Positions 8,339 to 16,413 of a DNA stretch of 64,000 nt are shown here, piece by piece. The stretch spans positions 36,599 to 100,598 of the forward strand of contig NZ_JALBUS010000009.1 of assembly GCF_033971885.1 (NCBI RefSeq), given 5' to 3'. Origin of the DNA: Absicoccus intestinalis (GTDB lineage Bacteria > Bacillota_I > Bacilli_A > Erysipelotrichales > Erysipelotrichaceae). A model generated the notes under the pieces. It did no database searches. It had not been told where the DNA came from and was given only the letters and a program-made list of their open reading frames with translations. Every line of letters begins with the position of its first letter. The stretch's first letter is position 1. A program made the translations under genes and the position numbers.

Positions 8339-10061
8339 TCGAATCTTCTCCTTTCCTTTGTTGCATAAACAATTTTCGATATCCAGCTTCTTGTTTCAAC
8401 ATGTCGTCGTGAGACAGAAACGTACTTGTATGATCGTGTAAATAAAGAACATGAGAAAAAGAGGGAAAATGATAAAGACGATGTGAAATGAAAAGAATGG
8501 TATGATGGGGAAAAGTCTGACGAATATTTTTTAATATGTTTGTTTCCGTTGCTTGATCGACAGCGGCAAAGGGATCATCCAATAGAAGGATGGGTTTGGC
8601 ATGGGCCAACGTACGAGCCAGTGCCAGTCTTGCTTGTTGACCACTCGACAACATCGATCCTGCATCTCCAATTCGATCCGAAACCAAACGATCCATTTGT
8701 TTGAGATCTTGATCCAGATTGGTCATTTTCAAATAGGTAGTGGCACATAGATCACGACCTAGACAAATATTCTCTTCAAAAGAAACCGAAAGCAGTTGGG
8801 GTTCATGGCCCATATAGGAAATCGCAGAACGCTTTTCTTCTTCACTCATATCGCGTAATTCTTTTCCATTGCACGTGATGGAACCGGTATAATCGATTTC
8901 ATCGATCAATACTTTTCCGAGTGAACTTTTGCCACTGGCCACTTCGCCTGTAATACCAATGATCTCGCCGGGTCTGGCAATAAATTGAATATCGTGTAAG
9001 AGCGAACCAATGGACACATGATTGAAAGATACAGTCATGGGACAAAAAGGTACCGTATCGATGGAATCGTCCTCTTCGATGGGTTCTCTCATCAAAGGTT
9101 GAATGCGTTTCCAGGAAACTTCTGCTTTTTGCACGGCATTAAAAAGCTTTGCGGCATGGCTGGTCTTGACGGCTAGTTTTGTGAAACAAGAAAGAAAAGT
9201 CGTAAAAGCTGCAATGTTCCAGACAGTCCAACCCGTTCCATTTACATTTTTCCCACCAAAGTAAATGATCATGAGGGTGCCAAGCATGGCAATGGCATCA
9301 TACAAAGGGGTTAAAGCCCCTTCATAAAGATTGGCTTTCGCACTTTTGACTTCATAATCACTTAACACTTTTTCATAGGCCTCATCCCGATTTTGTTCAC
9401 GTCCATATACCCGATAGGTAAGACTATTTTCGATACGATCCATGGTCAAAGCACTTAAAGAAGAAGCACTTTTTTTATAAGCAATATTGGCTGCAGTGAC
9501 TCTATGTTTCATTTGATTGGCAACAACGTACGCAATCGGAGCAAACAAACAACATAAAATGGCTAGCTTCCAATCGTAATGAAGCAAAAGACATGTATAA
9601 GCAATCAAAACAACTCCTGTATCAAAGAGTTCAGTCGTAAATTTACGAATGCCTTCGGCACACACATCGACATCGGCAATCGCATTGGTCAAAAGCGAGC
9701 CCATATCCTTTTCTTTTGGCTTGTGTGTGTGAACAAGCGAGTTGTAGAGACTTCGACGCATGGCCCGACTGATATCATTCGCAAATCTTCGTACGCCAAA
9801 CCGTTTGATGGCTCTGGCTAGTTGTACTAAGGCAATGACCAATATATAGAAAAGGGCCAATCGTAACATATCTTGCCAAGTCGCTTTGGCTTTGGTGATG
9901 TCATAGAGACATTGAGCCAATTGACCTTCAAAATAGGGCCCTGCCATCAGTCCAACATTATAGAGTAGACCGGATATCGTTACGATGATAAGCATTGGTA
10001 TTTCAAATCGAAAATACGTACGAATTTGGTTGGGATGTTTTAATAATTTATCTGTTTTCAT
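8325..10061 (-). CDS. ABC exporter half-transporter (heterodimer partner 1)
   Basis: This 578-residue protein has a six-helix membrane domain (about 20-320) and an ATPase domain. Walker A GEVASGKSS lies near residue 372, signature LSSGQQARLALAR near 470, Walker B LLLDDP near 491 and FISHR near 522. The catalytic Glu after Walker B is Asp, so the site built on this half should hydrolyse ATP poorly. This matches the degenerate subunit of heterodimers such as TM287/288. It overlaps the MarR gene upstream and the partner gene downstream by 14 nt each. MarR control suggests inducible export of a toxic compound. Confidence 0.87.
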   Translation of the reverse strand: MKTDKLLKHPNQIRTYFRFEIPMLIIVTISGLLYNVGLMAGPYFEGQLAQCLYDITKAKATWQDMLRLALFYILVIALVQLARAIKRFGVRRFANDISRAMRRSLYNSLVHTHKPKEKDMGSLLTNAIADVDVCAEGIRKFTTELFDTGVVLIAYTCLLLHYDWKLAILCCLFAPIAYVVANQMKHRVTAANIAYKKSASSLSALTMDRIENSLTYRVYGREQNRDEAYEKVLSDYEVKSAKANLYEGALTPLYDAIAMLGTLMIIYFGGKNVNGTGWTVWNIAAFTTFLSCFTKLAVKTSHAAKLFNAVQKAEVSWKRIQPLMREPIEEDDSIDTVPFCPMTVSFNHVSIGSLLHDIQFIARPGEIIGITGEVASGKSSLGKVLIDEIDYTGSITCNGKELRDMSEEEKRSAISYMGHEPQLLSVSFEENICLGRDLCATTYLKMTNLDQDLKQMDRLVSDRIGDAGSMLSSGQQARLALARTLAHAKPILLLDDPFAAVDQATETNILKNIRQTFPHHTILFISHRLYHFPSFSHVLYLHDHTSTFLSHDDMLKQEAGYRKLFMQQRKGEDSNDNE

Positions 10062-10518
10062 GATCGTTCACAACTTTCTGAACATGCGAAAATCCCCCTT
10101 TGGACTCCGCTTTGTTTCGAAGATATAATCGATGAAGAAGGGTATAAAACGTCTGCTTTTCGTTTTCATCCAAACATTGAACCAGCCAATCGTAATAGAG
10201 ATTTTCAATTTCAACCTTGGAAAGTTTCAAACGCTCCACTTTATCGGATGCATACAATTTCCAGTTTCGTTTATCTTTTTCATCTTGTTTCCGAATCAAA
10301 TAGCCCTTTGCTTCCAGAGATGCCGTTCGTCGAGCACAAGCGCCTTTATCCAATCCGAGAATTTCGCGTATCCCTTTTTGGTTAATTCCCGGATTGTGAC
10401 GGATCACATGGATGAAATCGAATTCTGCAGTTCCAATGCCTTCGGCCTTCATGGTCTTTACGGTAAATTTCGATACTTCTCTGGCAATTTTGGTGATTTC
10501 TCTCATTTCTTCACTCAT
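10048..10518 (-). CDS. MarR-family transcriptional regulator
   Basis: The start at 10518 (MSEEMREITK) is set by an AAGGAG site at 10525-10530. The longer frame to 10584 would translate through the inverted repeat. The 156-residue protein has a winged-helix core: helix EFDFIHVIRHNPGINQKGIREIL near residues 34-56, recognition region LDKGACARRTASLEAKGYL near 58-76, and wing RKQDEKDKRNWKLYAS. It is the first gene of the operon with the two ABC halves, which overlap it by 14 nt, so it probably represses them. A 17-bp inverted repeat directly upstream is its likely operator. Confidence 0.85.
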   Translation of the reverse strand: MSEEMREITKIAREVSKFTVKTMKAEGIGTAEFDFIHVIRHNPGINQKGIREILGLDKGACARRTASLEAKGYLIRKQDEKDKRNWKLYASDKVERLKLSKVEIENLYYDWLVQCLDENEKQTFYTLLHRLYLRNKAESKGGFSHVQKVVNDHENR

Positions 10519-10529
10519 AGGAATCTCCT

Positions 10530-10573
10530 TAATAGATGTACTATCAACTAAATAGATGATAGTACATCTATTA
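10530..10573. promoter_or_regulatory. Perfect 17-bp inverted repeat, probable MarR operator
   Basis: TAATAGATGTACTATCA (10530-10546) is mirrored exactly by TGATAGTACATCTATTA (10557-10573) with a 10-nt spacer. It abuts the ribosome site of the marR-like gene, so bound repressor, or the RNA hairpin, could block expression. Confidence 0.7.
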
Positions 10574-10643
10574 GATAAGCGCAATGGGATTGGATAAAGA
10601 AACGGAGGATGGAAAGAAATGATTTAAAATCTATATTTAACGA

Positions 10644-10672
10644 TTGACTTCGATATAGCGAACTGCTATATA
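10644..10672 (+). promoter_or_regulatory. Promoter with embedded inverted repeat for the PadR gene
   Basis: TTGACT (10644-10649), a 17-nt spacer and TATATA (10667-10672) with an extended TG. ATATAGC (10653-10659) and GCTATAT (10665-10671) form an inverted repeat covering the spacer and -10 box, consistent with autorepression by the PadR protein. Confidence 0.65.
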
Positions 10673-10712
10673 AAGTGGAAGGATAGTACTGCGATATATC
10701 GAGGTGATATGT

Positions 10713-11033
10713 ATGGGTGAACACATCAAAAAAGTTTATGTCCCTATGAGTGAAACCGCCTTTTACATTCTTTTTTGTTTACGAAATGAATCGCATGGAT
10801 ACGGCATCGTTCAGAAAGTTGAAAAGTTGACCCATGGGGAAATTCGCATTGCCCCGGGAACTTTGTATGGAAGCCTTTCGAAAATGGAAAAAGATGGACT
10901 GATCCAGTTTGTGCGGGAAGAAGAAAAACGAAAGATCTATGTGATCACTGCATTGGGAGAAATCGTACTGCAAACAGAAATGAAGCGAATCGAAAGGTTG
11001 TACAAAAATATGAAGGAGGTACAACATGTTTAA
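10713..11033 (+). CDS. PadR-family transcriptional regulator
   Basis: This 106-residue protein consists of one PadR winged helix: TAFYILFCLRNESHGYGI near residues 14-31, TLYGSLSKMEKDGLI near 49-63, and wing REEEKRKIYVITALG. The ATG at 10713 is chosen because GAGGTGAT lies 6 nt upstream; the GTG at 10704 overlaps this site. Its stop overlaps the DUF2812 start by 8 nt. PadR/DUF2812 pairs are common in Firmicutes and the regulator usually represses its own operon; the inverted repeat in the promoter fits this. Confidence 0.88.
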   Translation: MGEHIKKVYVPMSETAFYILFCLRNESHGYGIVQKVEKLTHGEIRIAPGTLYGSLSKMEKDGLIQFVREEEKRKIYVITALGEIVLQTEMKRIERLYKNMKEVQHV

Positions 11034-11565
11034 GCATCAATGGAAATTTTTTGACATCAGTGATTGGAAAAAAGAGCAGGACTATTTGGAAGATATGCAC
11101 CAGAAGGGATGGAAGTTGAAAAGTACGAATGGTTTCAAGTATACGTTTGAATCTTGTGAACCAGAAGAGGTGGTGTATCAATTGGATTATCGTGATACCA
11201 ATAGTAAAAAGACCCAAGAAGATCAGGAAGATTACATCCAGATGTTTGAAGATTGTGGTTGGGAATACATCCAAGATCTCAATGGTTTTTCCTATTTTCG
11301 TAAGGCAAAACAAGCCATGAACGGTAAAAAGGAAGAAATTTTTTGTGATGAGCAATCCAAACAAGACATGATCAAACGAGTCTATCAAGGAAGGATCATC
11401 CCGTTGATCATCGTCTTTATTGGTTTCTTGTTTATCATTCACAGTTCACTGGATAGACCGGTGGCATGGATCCTGCTTGTGGTCGTTTCTGTTATTTATA
11501 TTTATATCATTTTCAAATTTATCGTATATTACCGAAAGGTATTGTTCGCAAAAAGAGAACATTGA
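11026..11565 (+). CDS. DUF2812 membrane protein
   Basis: This 179-residue protein has a soluble N-terminal DUF2812 domain (about residues 1-110; FKHQWKFFDISDW, MHQKGWKL, FEDCGWEYIQDLNGFSYF) and two hydrophobic helices near 124-141 and 148-170. DUF2812 proteins are of unknown function but are nearly always partnered with PadR regulators, as here, where the genes overlap by 8 nt. A role in sensing or responding to membrane stress is only inference. Confidence 0.82.
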   Translation: MFKHQWKFFDISDWKKEQDYLEDMHQKGWKLKSTNGFKYTFESCEPEEVVYQLDYRDTNSKKTQEDQEDYIQMFEDCGWEYIQDLNGFSYFRKAKQAMNGKKEEIFCDEQSKQDMIKRVYQGRIIPLIIVFIGFLFIIHSSLDRPVAWILLVVVSVIYIYIIFKFIVYYRKVLFAKREH

Positions 11566-11569
11566 TTTC

Positions 11570-12676
11570 TTACTGGATGCCTTGTAGCTGGATCTTCACA
11601 ATTTCATTATCGGTGCCAATTCGTACAGGAATTTCAAAATATCCCGTTCCTGCAGAAACAATGCTGCACGTGCCATTTTGGATATGTTTGCCATGATAAT
11701 AATCTTTTCCATACCAATAGCGTGTAAAAAAAGTACAAGGAAAAAATTGACCTTTGTGGGTGTGCCCACATAAGATCAAATCGGCATGTTGTACTTGTGC
11801 TTCCACAATGCCAGAAGGATCATGATCTAGAATCACGATGGGTTTGGAACGATCACACGATTGCATCATACCTTTGAGATGGATGCGGGTTGGATTCGAA
11901 ACCAGTCGAGTGCGACCAATCAAGTTGATTTCTTTGCTGATAAAGCTTTGATTATTGAGATCAATGATGTTTGATCTTTTTAAAAAATCCTGCCATAAAG
12001 GACTGTCTATGGATGGGTCATGATTTCCACAAATCGCAAAGACTCCATCACAAGCTTGGAGTTGTGCCAGTTCCGCAAAAATCCTATCGATGTCTTTGGG
12101 TTTACGTATATTGGTTCGATTAAACACATCGCCTGTGATCACGATCAGATCGGGATGGAGGGCATTGGTCTGACAGACGACATGATGGATATAGGCGTGA
12201 TCAATGATTTCACCAATATGTAGATCACTCAATTGAACAATGGTGTATTGATGAGCAGCCGGTAGTTTGTTTGTTTTATAGGTATACGACACAGTTTTGA
12301 TCGAATGCGCATGAACTCTTCCATAGATCGTGATGGCGATACTTACTAGCAAGCCTAACCGGGATAAGTCATAGGAAAGGAAGATACCTACCAGATCGGT
12401 TACGATCAATGTGGAAATGTGGTAGGTAAGAAAGGCTAAATACAAACCTGAAAATAGTGCGATTTGGCGATAGGCTGGAAAATATTTGCCAACGTGTTCG
12501 GCAAATATTTGAAATGCCAAGGCAATTGTCGACAACACGATCAAATACAAAAGGATAGAAGGATGAATGCTCCAAGCGATTCGTAGATCACTATAGAGGC
12601 TGGCAAATCCAATGAGGATCCTTGAAATTTGGAAATAGATTTTTTTATCCAAAAAGCGTGTACTTTTCATTTTCAT
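11570..12676 (-). CDS. Membrane-anchored metallophosphoesterase (YkuE/YaeI-like)
   Basis: Taken from the ATG at 12676 the protein is about 368 residues; a longer frame to 12745 exists but has no ribosome site. The first 125 residues hold about four hydrophobic helices. The calcineurin-like domain follows: QLSDLHIG near residue 147, VITGDVFN near 178, ICGNHD near 210, ILDHDP near 278 and CGHTHKGQ near 297, giving a complete two-metal centre. Family members act on phosphodiesters or lipids such as UDP-diacylglucosamine; the substrate here is unknown. TATAAT lies exactly 6 nt before the chosen ATG, which would give a leaderless transcript. Confidence 0.8.
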   Translation of the reverse strand: MKMKSTRFLDKKIYFQISRILIGFASLYSDLRIAWSIHPSILLYLIVLSTIALAFQIFAEHVGKYFPAYRQIALFSGLYLAFLTYHISTLIVTDLVGIFLSYDLSRLGLLVSIAITIYGRVHAHSIKTVSYTYKTNKLPAAHQYTIVQLSDLHIGEIIDHAYIHHVVCQTNALHPDLIVITGDVFNRTNIRKPKDIDRIFAELAQLQACDGVFAICGNHDPSIDSPLWQDFLKRSNIIDLNNQSFISKEINLIGRTRLVSNPTRIHLKGMMQSCDRSKPIVILDHDPSGIVEAQVQHADLILCGHTHKGQFFPCTFFTRYWYGKDYYHGKHIQNGTCSIVSAGTGYFEIPVRIGTDNEIVKIQLQGIQ

Positions 12677-12682
12677 AATTGA

Positions 12683-12688
12683 ATTATA
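12683..12688 (-). promoter_or_regulatory. TATAAT 6 nt before the phosphoesterase ATG
   Basis: On the minus strand TATAAT is followed by 6 nt and then ATG (12676), placing transcription start at or next to the start codon. The -35 region is weak. Confidence 0.35.
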
Positions 12689-12797
12689 AAGGTTTCTGAA
12701 AACCAAAGAAATATATAAATCTATCAAAGTATCTAAATGAATCATTGGTCCGTTTTATCAACGAAAACAATTGATTCCATAGAAATGATTTGATACG

Positions 12798-13517
12798 ATG
12801 CAGAAGATGAAACAAACAAGAAAGAAAGTCTTAACGATTGAGATCCTATGCATTGTGATGGTTGGCCTTTTTGTGGTGCATCTTCTTTTTCAACATTCTC
12901 CCAAGATCTTTCAATATTTAGAAAACAATGACATTGTCGGTTTGACGACTTATATTCGTGGAGAAGGACGAAGGGGTGAATCGGTATTGATCATTCTGCA
13001 AATATTAGAAACCATTTCGATCGTTCTTCCGGCTTTACCAATCTATATTACGGCTGGCATTGTATATGGAAAAGGCAAAGGCATCTTGATGTGTTATCTG
13101 ACCAATTTGGTTGTGAATGCTTGTATGTTTCTTTGGGCTCGCAAACGAAAGATGGATGTTTCCAAAAACATTCATTATGGACGCAATCCCAAAGTGGAAG
13201 AATTGATGAAACAAGTGAAAGATCCCAAACGAGTGGTTTTGTATATGTGCTTATTACCCGTTGTGCCCAATGGCACGATTCCGTATATGGCCGCTAAAAC
13301 AAGAGTGACCTTTGTCGGATTTATCCAATCTTTAGCTATTGGTTGTTTGCCAACCATTGCTTTGGATGTCGTTTGTGGCGATGCCTTCCTCACTGTAAAC
13401 TGGCATATTTTCTTGCCGATCATTGTCGTTCTTGCCCTGATGGCTGCTCTTGTTTTCATCTTTAGAAAACAAATCATGACTCGATTGGAACCCTATATTC
13501 GATCAAAAAAATATTGA
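12798..13517 (+). CDS. VTT-domain (TVP38/DedA-like) membrane protein
   Basis: This 239-residue polytopic protein has a first helix near residues 13-32, the VTT/SNARE-associated core (ILETISIVLPALPIYITAGIVYG near 72-94, LCYLTNLVVNACMFLWAR near 100-117, PVVPNGTIPYMAAKTRV near 155-171) and a C-terminal helix. The family includes DedA proteins, some of which flip undecaprenyl phosphate (UptA); this TVP38-like branch is less defined. The ribosome site is weak and either of two close ATGs (12798 or 12807) may be used. The stop overlaps the TTGACA of the next promoter. Confidence 0.78.
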   Translation: MQKMKQTRKKVLTIEILCIVMVGLFVVHLLFQHSPKIFQYLENNDIVGLTTYIRGEGRRGESVLIILQILETISIVLPALPIYITAGIVYGKGKGILMCYLTNLVVNACMFLWARKRKMDVSKNIHYGRNPKVEELMKQVKDPKRVVLYMCLLPVVPNGTIPYMAAKTRVTFVGFIQSLAIGCLPTIALDVVCGDAFLTVNWHIFLPIIVVLALMAALVFIFRKQIMTRLEPYIRSKKY

Positions 13518-13543
13518 CATTTTTGAAAATAAAATGGTATAAA
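13514..13543 (+). promoter_or_regulatory. Promoter of the MATE/cytidylate-kinase-like operon
   Basis: TTGACA (13514-13519), an 18-nt spacer and TATAAA (13538-13543) with extended TGg. The -35 overlaps the previous gene's stop. Confidence 0.75.
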
Positions 13544-13549
13544 ATACGC

Positions 13550-13644
13550 GAACCGAAAGTGGCGTAAGCGTAAATCTAGGATACAAATATGTACCAGGTT
13601 ACGTGAACGTCACTTTTTTTATTTGCAGAAAGAAGGCAGAAAGA
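13550..13644 (+). promoter_or_regulatory. Structured 5' leader with intrinsic terminator (candidate riboswitch)
   Basis: A tiered hairpin spans 13557-13615. AAGTGGCG pairs with CGTCACTT, then an internal TAA/GAA loop, GCGTAA (13568-13573) pairs with TTACGT (13599-13604), and an inner stem GGaTAC/GTACC closes a small loop. A T-run follows at 13614-13620, upstream of a good ribosome site (AGAAGG). This looks like a transcription attenuator for the MATE gene. I cannot assign it to a known riboswitch class. Confidence 0.6.
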
Positions 13645-15018
13645 ATGAGTGAGACAAACACAATAGAAACTGGCAATAAAATGGGGATACACCCCATCCC
13701 TAAATTGATGTTGACCATGGGTATTCCTATGATTTGTTCAATGGTGGTACAAGCACTTTACAATATCATTGATAGTTATTTTGTATCACAGATTCCCAAG
13801 ATTGCCGATCAAGCCATGAATGCCTTGACATTGGCTTTTCCAATTCAGATGTTGATGGTTGCCGTTGGCGTTGGAACCGGTGTCGGTGTGAATGCATTGA
13901 TTAGTCGGTTTTTGGGACAAAAAGATTATGAAACGGTAAATAAAATTACTGGAAATGCGATTTTCTTAGGCATTTGTACGTATGTTGTATTCTTATTATT
14001 TGGTATTTTTGGACTCGGTGTGTATTTACGATCGCAGTCATCCAATGAATTGATCTTGATGTTGGGTACGCAATATTTATCCATTTGTGTCTTTCTTTCT
14101 TTTGGTGTGATTTTGAGCATGGTGTATGAAAAATTGCTCCAATCCACAGGAAAAACACTTCAAACGACCATCGCTCAATTAGCTGGAGCTCTTACCAATA
14201 TTTTCTTAGATCCCGTATTGATTTTTGGTTGGTTTGGCCTTCCTGTCATGGGCATCAGTGGCGCTGCGTATGCGACCGTGATTGGTCAAATGGTCACCTT
14301 GGGATTAAATATGTTTTTCCATTATTTCTTTAATCCCGAAATCAAAAATGGTCTTCGTTATTTAAGACCTCAAAAAGAGATCATTGTCCACATTTATCAA
14401 ATTGGTATTCCCGCCATCATCTTACAAGCTTTGATGTCGTTTATGACCTATGGGGTCAATATTATCTTGGCGGGTATTTCCGAAAATTATGTAACGGCAT
14501 ATGGTGTATATTATAAGATCCAACAATTTGCGTTCTTTGCGGGTTTTGGTTTAAACAATGCTTTGATTCCTTTGGTTGCTTATAATTATGGAAAAGGTGA
14601 TATGCAACGTGTCAAAGATAGTATCAAATATGGAACGTTGGATACTGTTATTTTATTGGGCATCTGTATGATCATCTTGGAACTGTTTGCCAATCCTTTG
14701 GCGAGTATTTTTGCCTTATCGCCAGAAATTATTTCTGTTTGTGTTGTTGCCATGAAGATCATCGCTACCGGATTCTTGTTTGCGGGTTTCAATATTGCTT
14801 TACAAGGCATTTTCCAAGCCTTAGGTAAAGGTATGTATTCTCTGATTGTTTCTTTGATTCGTATGGTTTTGGTCGATCTTCCATTGGCCTGGTTATTTAT
14901 ACGAATGGCAAGCAATCCATCCTTGACGTTTTGGGCCTTCCCGATTGCGGAATTGTGTGGTGTGATCGTAGCTTGGTTGATGTATCGTAGCGTGAAAAAA
15001 GAAATTGGATTGGAGTAA
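13645..15018 (+). CDS. MATE-family efflux transporter
   Basis: The start is placed at 13645 (MSETNTIETG) with AGAAGG 8 nt upstream; the longer frame would begin inside the terminator hairpin. The 457-residue protein has 12 predicted helices in two homologous halves, with the typical MATE beginning PIPKLMLTMGIPMICSMVVQALYN and IDSYFVS. MATE proteins expel cationic drugs or metabolites using Na+ or H+ gradients. It is co-transcribed with a cytidylate-kinase-like gene 6 nt downstream, a pairing seen repeatedly in Firmicutes. Expression is probably controlled by the structured leader upstream. Confidence 0.9.
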   Translation: MSETNTIETGNKMGIHPIPKLMLTMGIPMICSMVVQALYNIIDSYFVSQIPKIADQAMNALTLAFPIQMLMVAVGVGTGVGVNALISRFLGQKDYETVNKITGNAIFLGICTYVVFLLFGIFGLGVYLRSQSSNELILMLGTQYLSICVFLSFGVILSMVYEKLLQSTGKTLQTTIAQLAGALTNIFLDPVLIFGWFGLPVMGISGAAYATVIGQMVTLGLNMFFHYFFNPEIKNGLRYLRPQKEIIVHIYQIGIPAIILQALMSFMTYGVNIILAGISENYVTAYGVYYKIQQFAFFAGFGLNNALIPLVAYNYGKGDMQRVKDSIKYGTLDTVILLGICMIILELFANPLASIFALSPEIISVCVVAMKIIATGFLFAGFNIALQGIFQALGKGMYSLIVSLIRMVLVDLPLAWLFIRMASNPSLTFWAFPIAELCGVIVAWLMYRSVKKEIGLE

Positions 15019-15024
15019 GAAAAC

Positions 15025-15621
15025 ATGAAACGAGTGATTACCATTAGTCGAGAATTTGGTAGTGGTGGACGAACCATTGCGAAACAAGTCGCAGAAACAT
15101 TGGGATATGCTTATTATGATAAAGAACTCATTGAAAAAATTGCGATGGAAACGGGATTTTCAAAAGATTACATCGAAAAACGTGGAGAATATGCGTTAGG
15201 AACGAATATTTTTAGTTATGCATTTATTGGCCGATCGGCAACGGGAGCTTCGATTGAAGATCAATTATGGGCCAAACAACAAGAGATCATCTTACATTTG
15301 GCGCAGAAGGGAAATTGCGTGATCGTAGGGCGAAGTGCGGATTATATTTTAAGAAATCGTGAAGATTGTCTTCATGTGTTCATTCATGCGTGCACCGAAA
15401 AGAAAGTAAAACGGATCGTTGAAGTCTATGGGGAAACGGAAGTAGCACCGGAAAAACGGTTGCGTGACAAAGACAAAAAGCGGGCAGCGAATTATAAGTA
15501 CTATACCGATCGTCATTGGGGGCAAGCAAAGAATTATCATTTGTGTTTGGATAGTGGTGAATTTGGGTTGGATACATGTACAAAAATTATTTGTGAATTG
15601 GCAAAAGAAAGAAAGGCCTGA
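15025..15621 (+). CDS. Cytidylate kinase-like family protein
   Basis: This 198-residue protein begins with ITISREFGSGGRTIAKQVA, a modified P-loop of the cytidylate-kinase-like family, followed by YYDKELIEKIA, GRSADYIL near residue 106, FIHACTEKKVKRI and a C-terminal segment containing YYTDRHWG and YHLCLDSG. Members bind nucleotides but their substrate is unknown; they are distinct from housekeeping Cmk. It lies 6 nt after the MATE gene, so they form an operon. A terminator overlaps its stop codon. Confidence 0.82.
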   Translation: MKRVITISREFGSGGRTIAKQVAETLGYAYYDKELIEKIAMETGFSKDYIEKRGEYALGTNIFSYAFIGRSATGASIEDQLWAKQQEIILHLAQKGNCVIVGRSADYILRNREDCLHVFIHACTEKKVKRIVEVYGETEVAPEKRLRDKDKKRAANYKYYTDRHWGQAKNYHLCLDSGEFGLDTCTKIICELAKERKA

Positions 15622-15643
15622 TCGAAATGGATCGGCTTTTTTT
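15616..15643 (+). terminator. Terminator of the MATE operon
   Basis: GCC-GATC / GATC-GGC hairpin with one bulged base and a run of seven T, overlapping the stop codon. Confidence 0.7.
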
Positions 15644-15726
15644 CTAGGCAATATGAAAAATTTGCATACTTGTACATCAAATTGAAATGTGTTAGGGTAA
15701 CCAAAAACAAATAGAGGAAACAGAAT

Positions 15727-16413
15727 ATGGATCGATTTGAATTTCAAATCCAACAAAGAAAAGTGTGCGTATATCCAAGCTCAGCGAAAGGTCCAATCGT
15801 ATATATGCATAGTTTTATGGATAATGGTGATGCTTTTTGTCGTCAATTAAAAACAAGATGTCCAGATCATACATTGGTCGTAATCAGTCATCTACATTGG
15901 GATGATGATCTGACTCCTTGGTACTGTCCACCATTATCGAAAGAAGATAGGCCTTGTGGTGGAAAAGCGGATGATTGGCTACAGACATTGACCCATGAGA
16001 TCGTTCCGCAAGTGGAAGATGGGCTCAATGAGAAGCCAACGTATCGAATCTTAACAGGATATTCTCTAGCTGGATTGTTTGCGATATATGCAATGTATCA
16101 TACCGATTTATTCCAACGTGCAGGGAGCATGTCCGGTTCTTTTTGGTTTCCTGATTTTGGCGCATACATCCAGCATCATGAGATGTGCATACAACCAGAT
16201 CGTTTGTATTTTTCATTAGGAACGAAAGAAGCATGTACCCCACATCCTGTATTAAGAACAGTACAAGCGAATACAGAAAGGCTCGTAAAGTACTATCAAG
16301 AAAAAGGAATCAAGACTCGGCTTGAATGGAATCCAGGCAATCATTATCAAGAAGCGGAACAGAGAATGGTTAGAGGCATAATGTGGCTTCTTTCTGGGGA
16401 GGATCAATCATGA
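15727..16413 (+). CDS. Alpha/beta hydrolase, esterase D/IroE-like
   Basis: This 228-residue protein has the nucleophile elbow GYSLAG near residue 112, SMSGSFW after it, and a catalytic His in PGNHYQEAE near 213, the pattern of the esterase D and siderophore-esterase family. Early PIVYMHSF supplies the oxyanion strand. It overlaps the adenylation-enzyme gene by ATGA, and that gene overlaps a GNAT gene by one base, so the three are one operon. It may hydrolyse or release an acyl or peptide ester product of its neighbour; this is inference. An AGGAAA ribosome site precedes the ATG. Confidence 0.78.
   Translation: MDRFEFQIQQRKVCVYPSSAKGPIVYMHSFMDNGDAFCRQLKTRCPDHTLVVISHLHWDDDLTPWYCPPLSKEDRPCGGKADDWLQTLTHEIVPQVEDGLNEKPTYRILTGYSLAGLFAIYAMYHTDLFQRAGSMSGSFWFPDFGAYIQHHEMCIQPDRLYFSLGTKEACTPHPVLRTVQANTERLVKYYQEKGIKTRLEWNPGNHYQEAEQRMVRGIMWLLSGEDQS

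Noticed and set aside
10519..10584. N-terminal extension of the MarR protein
   Set aside because: It would be encoded by the inverted-repeat operator; the start at 10518 has AAGGAG.
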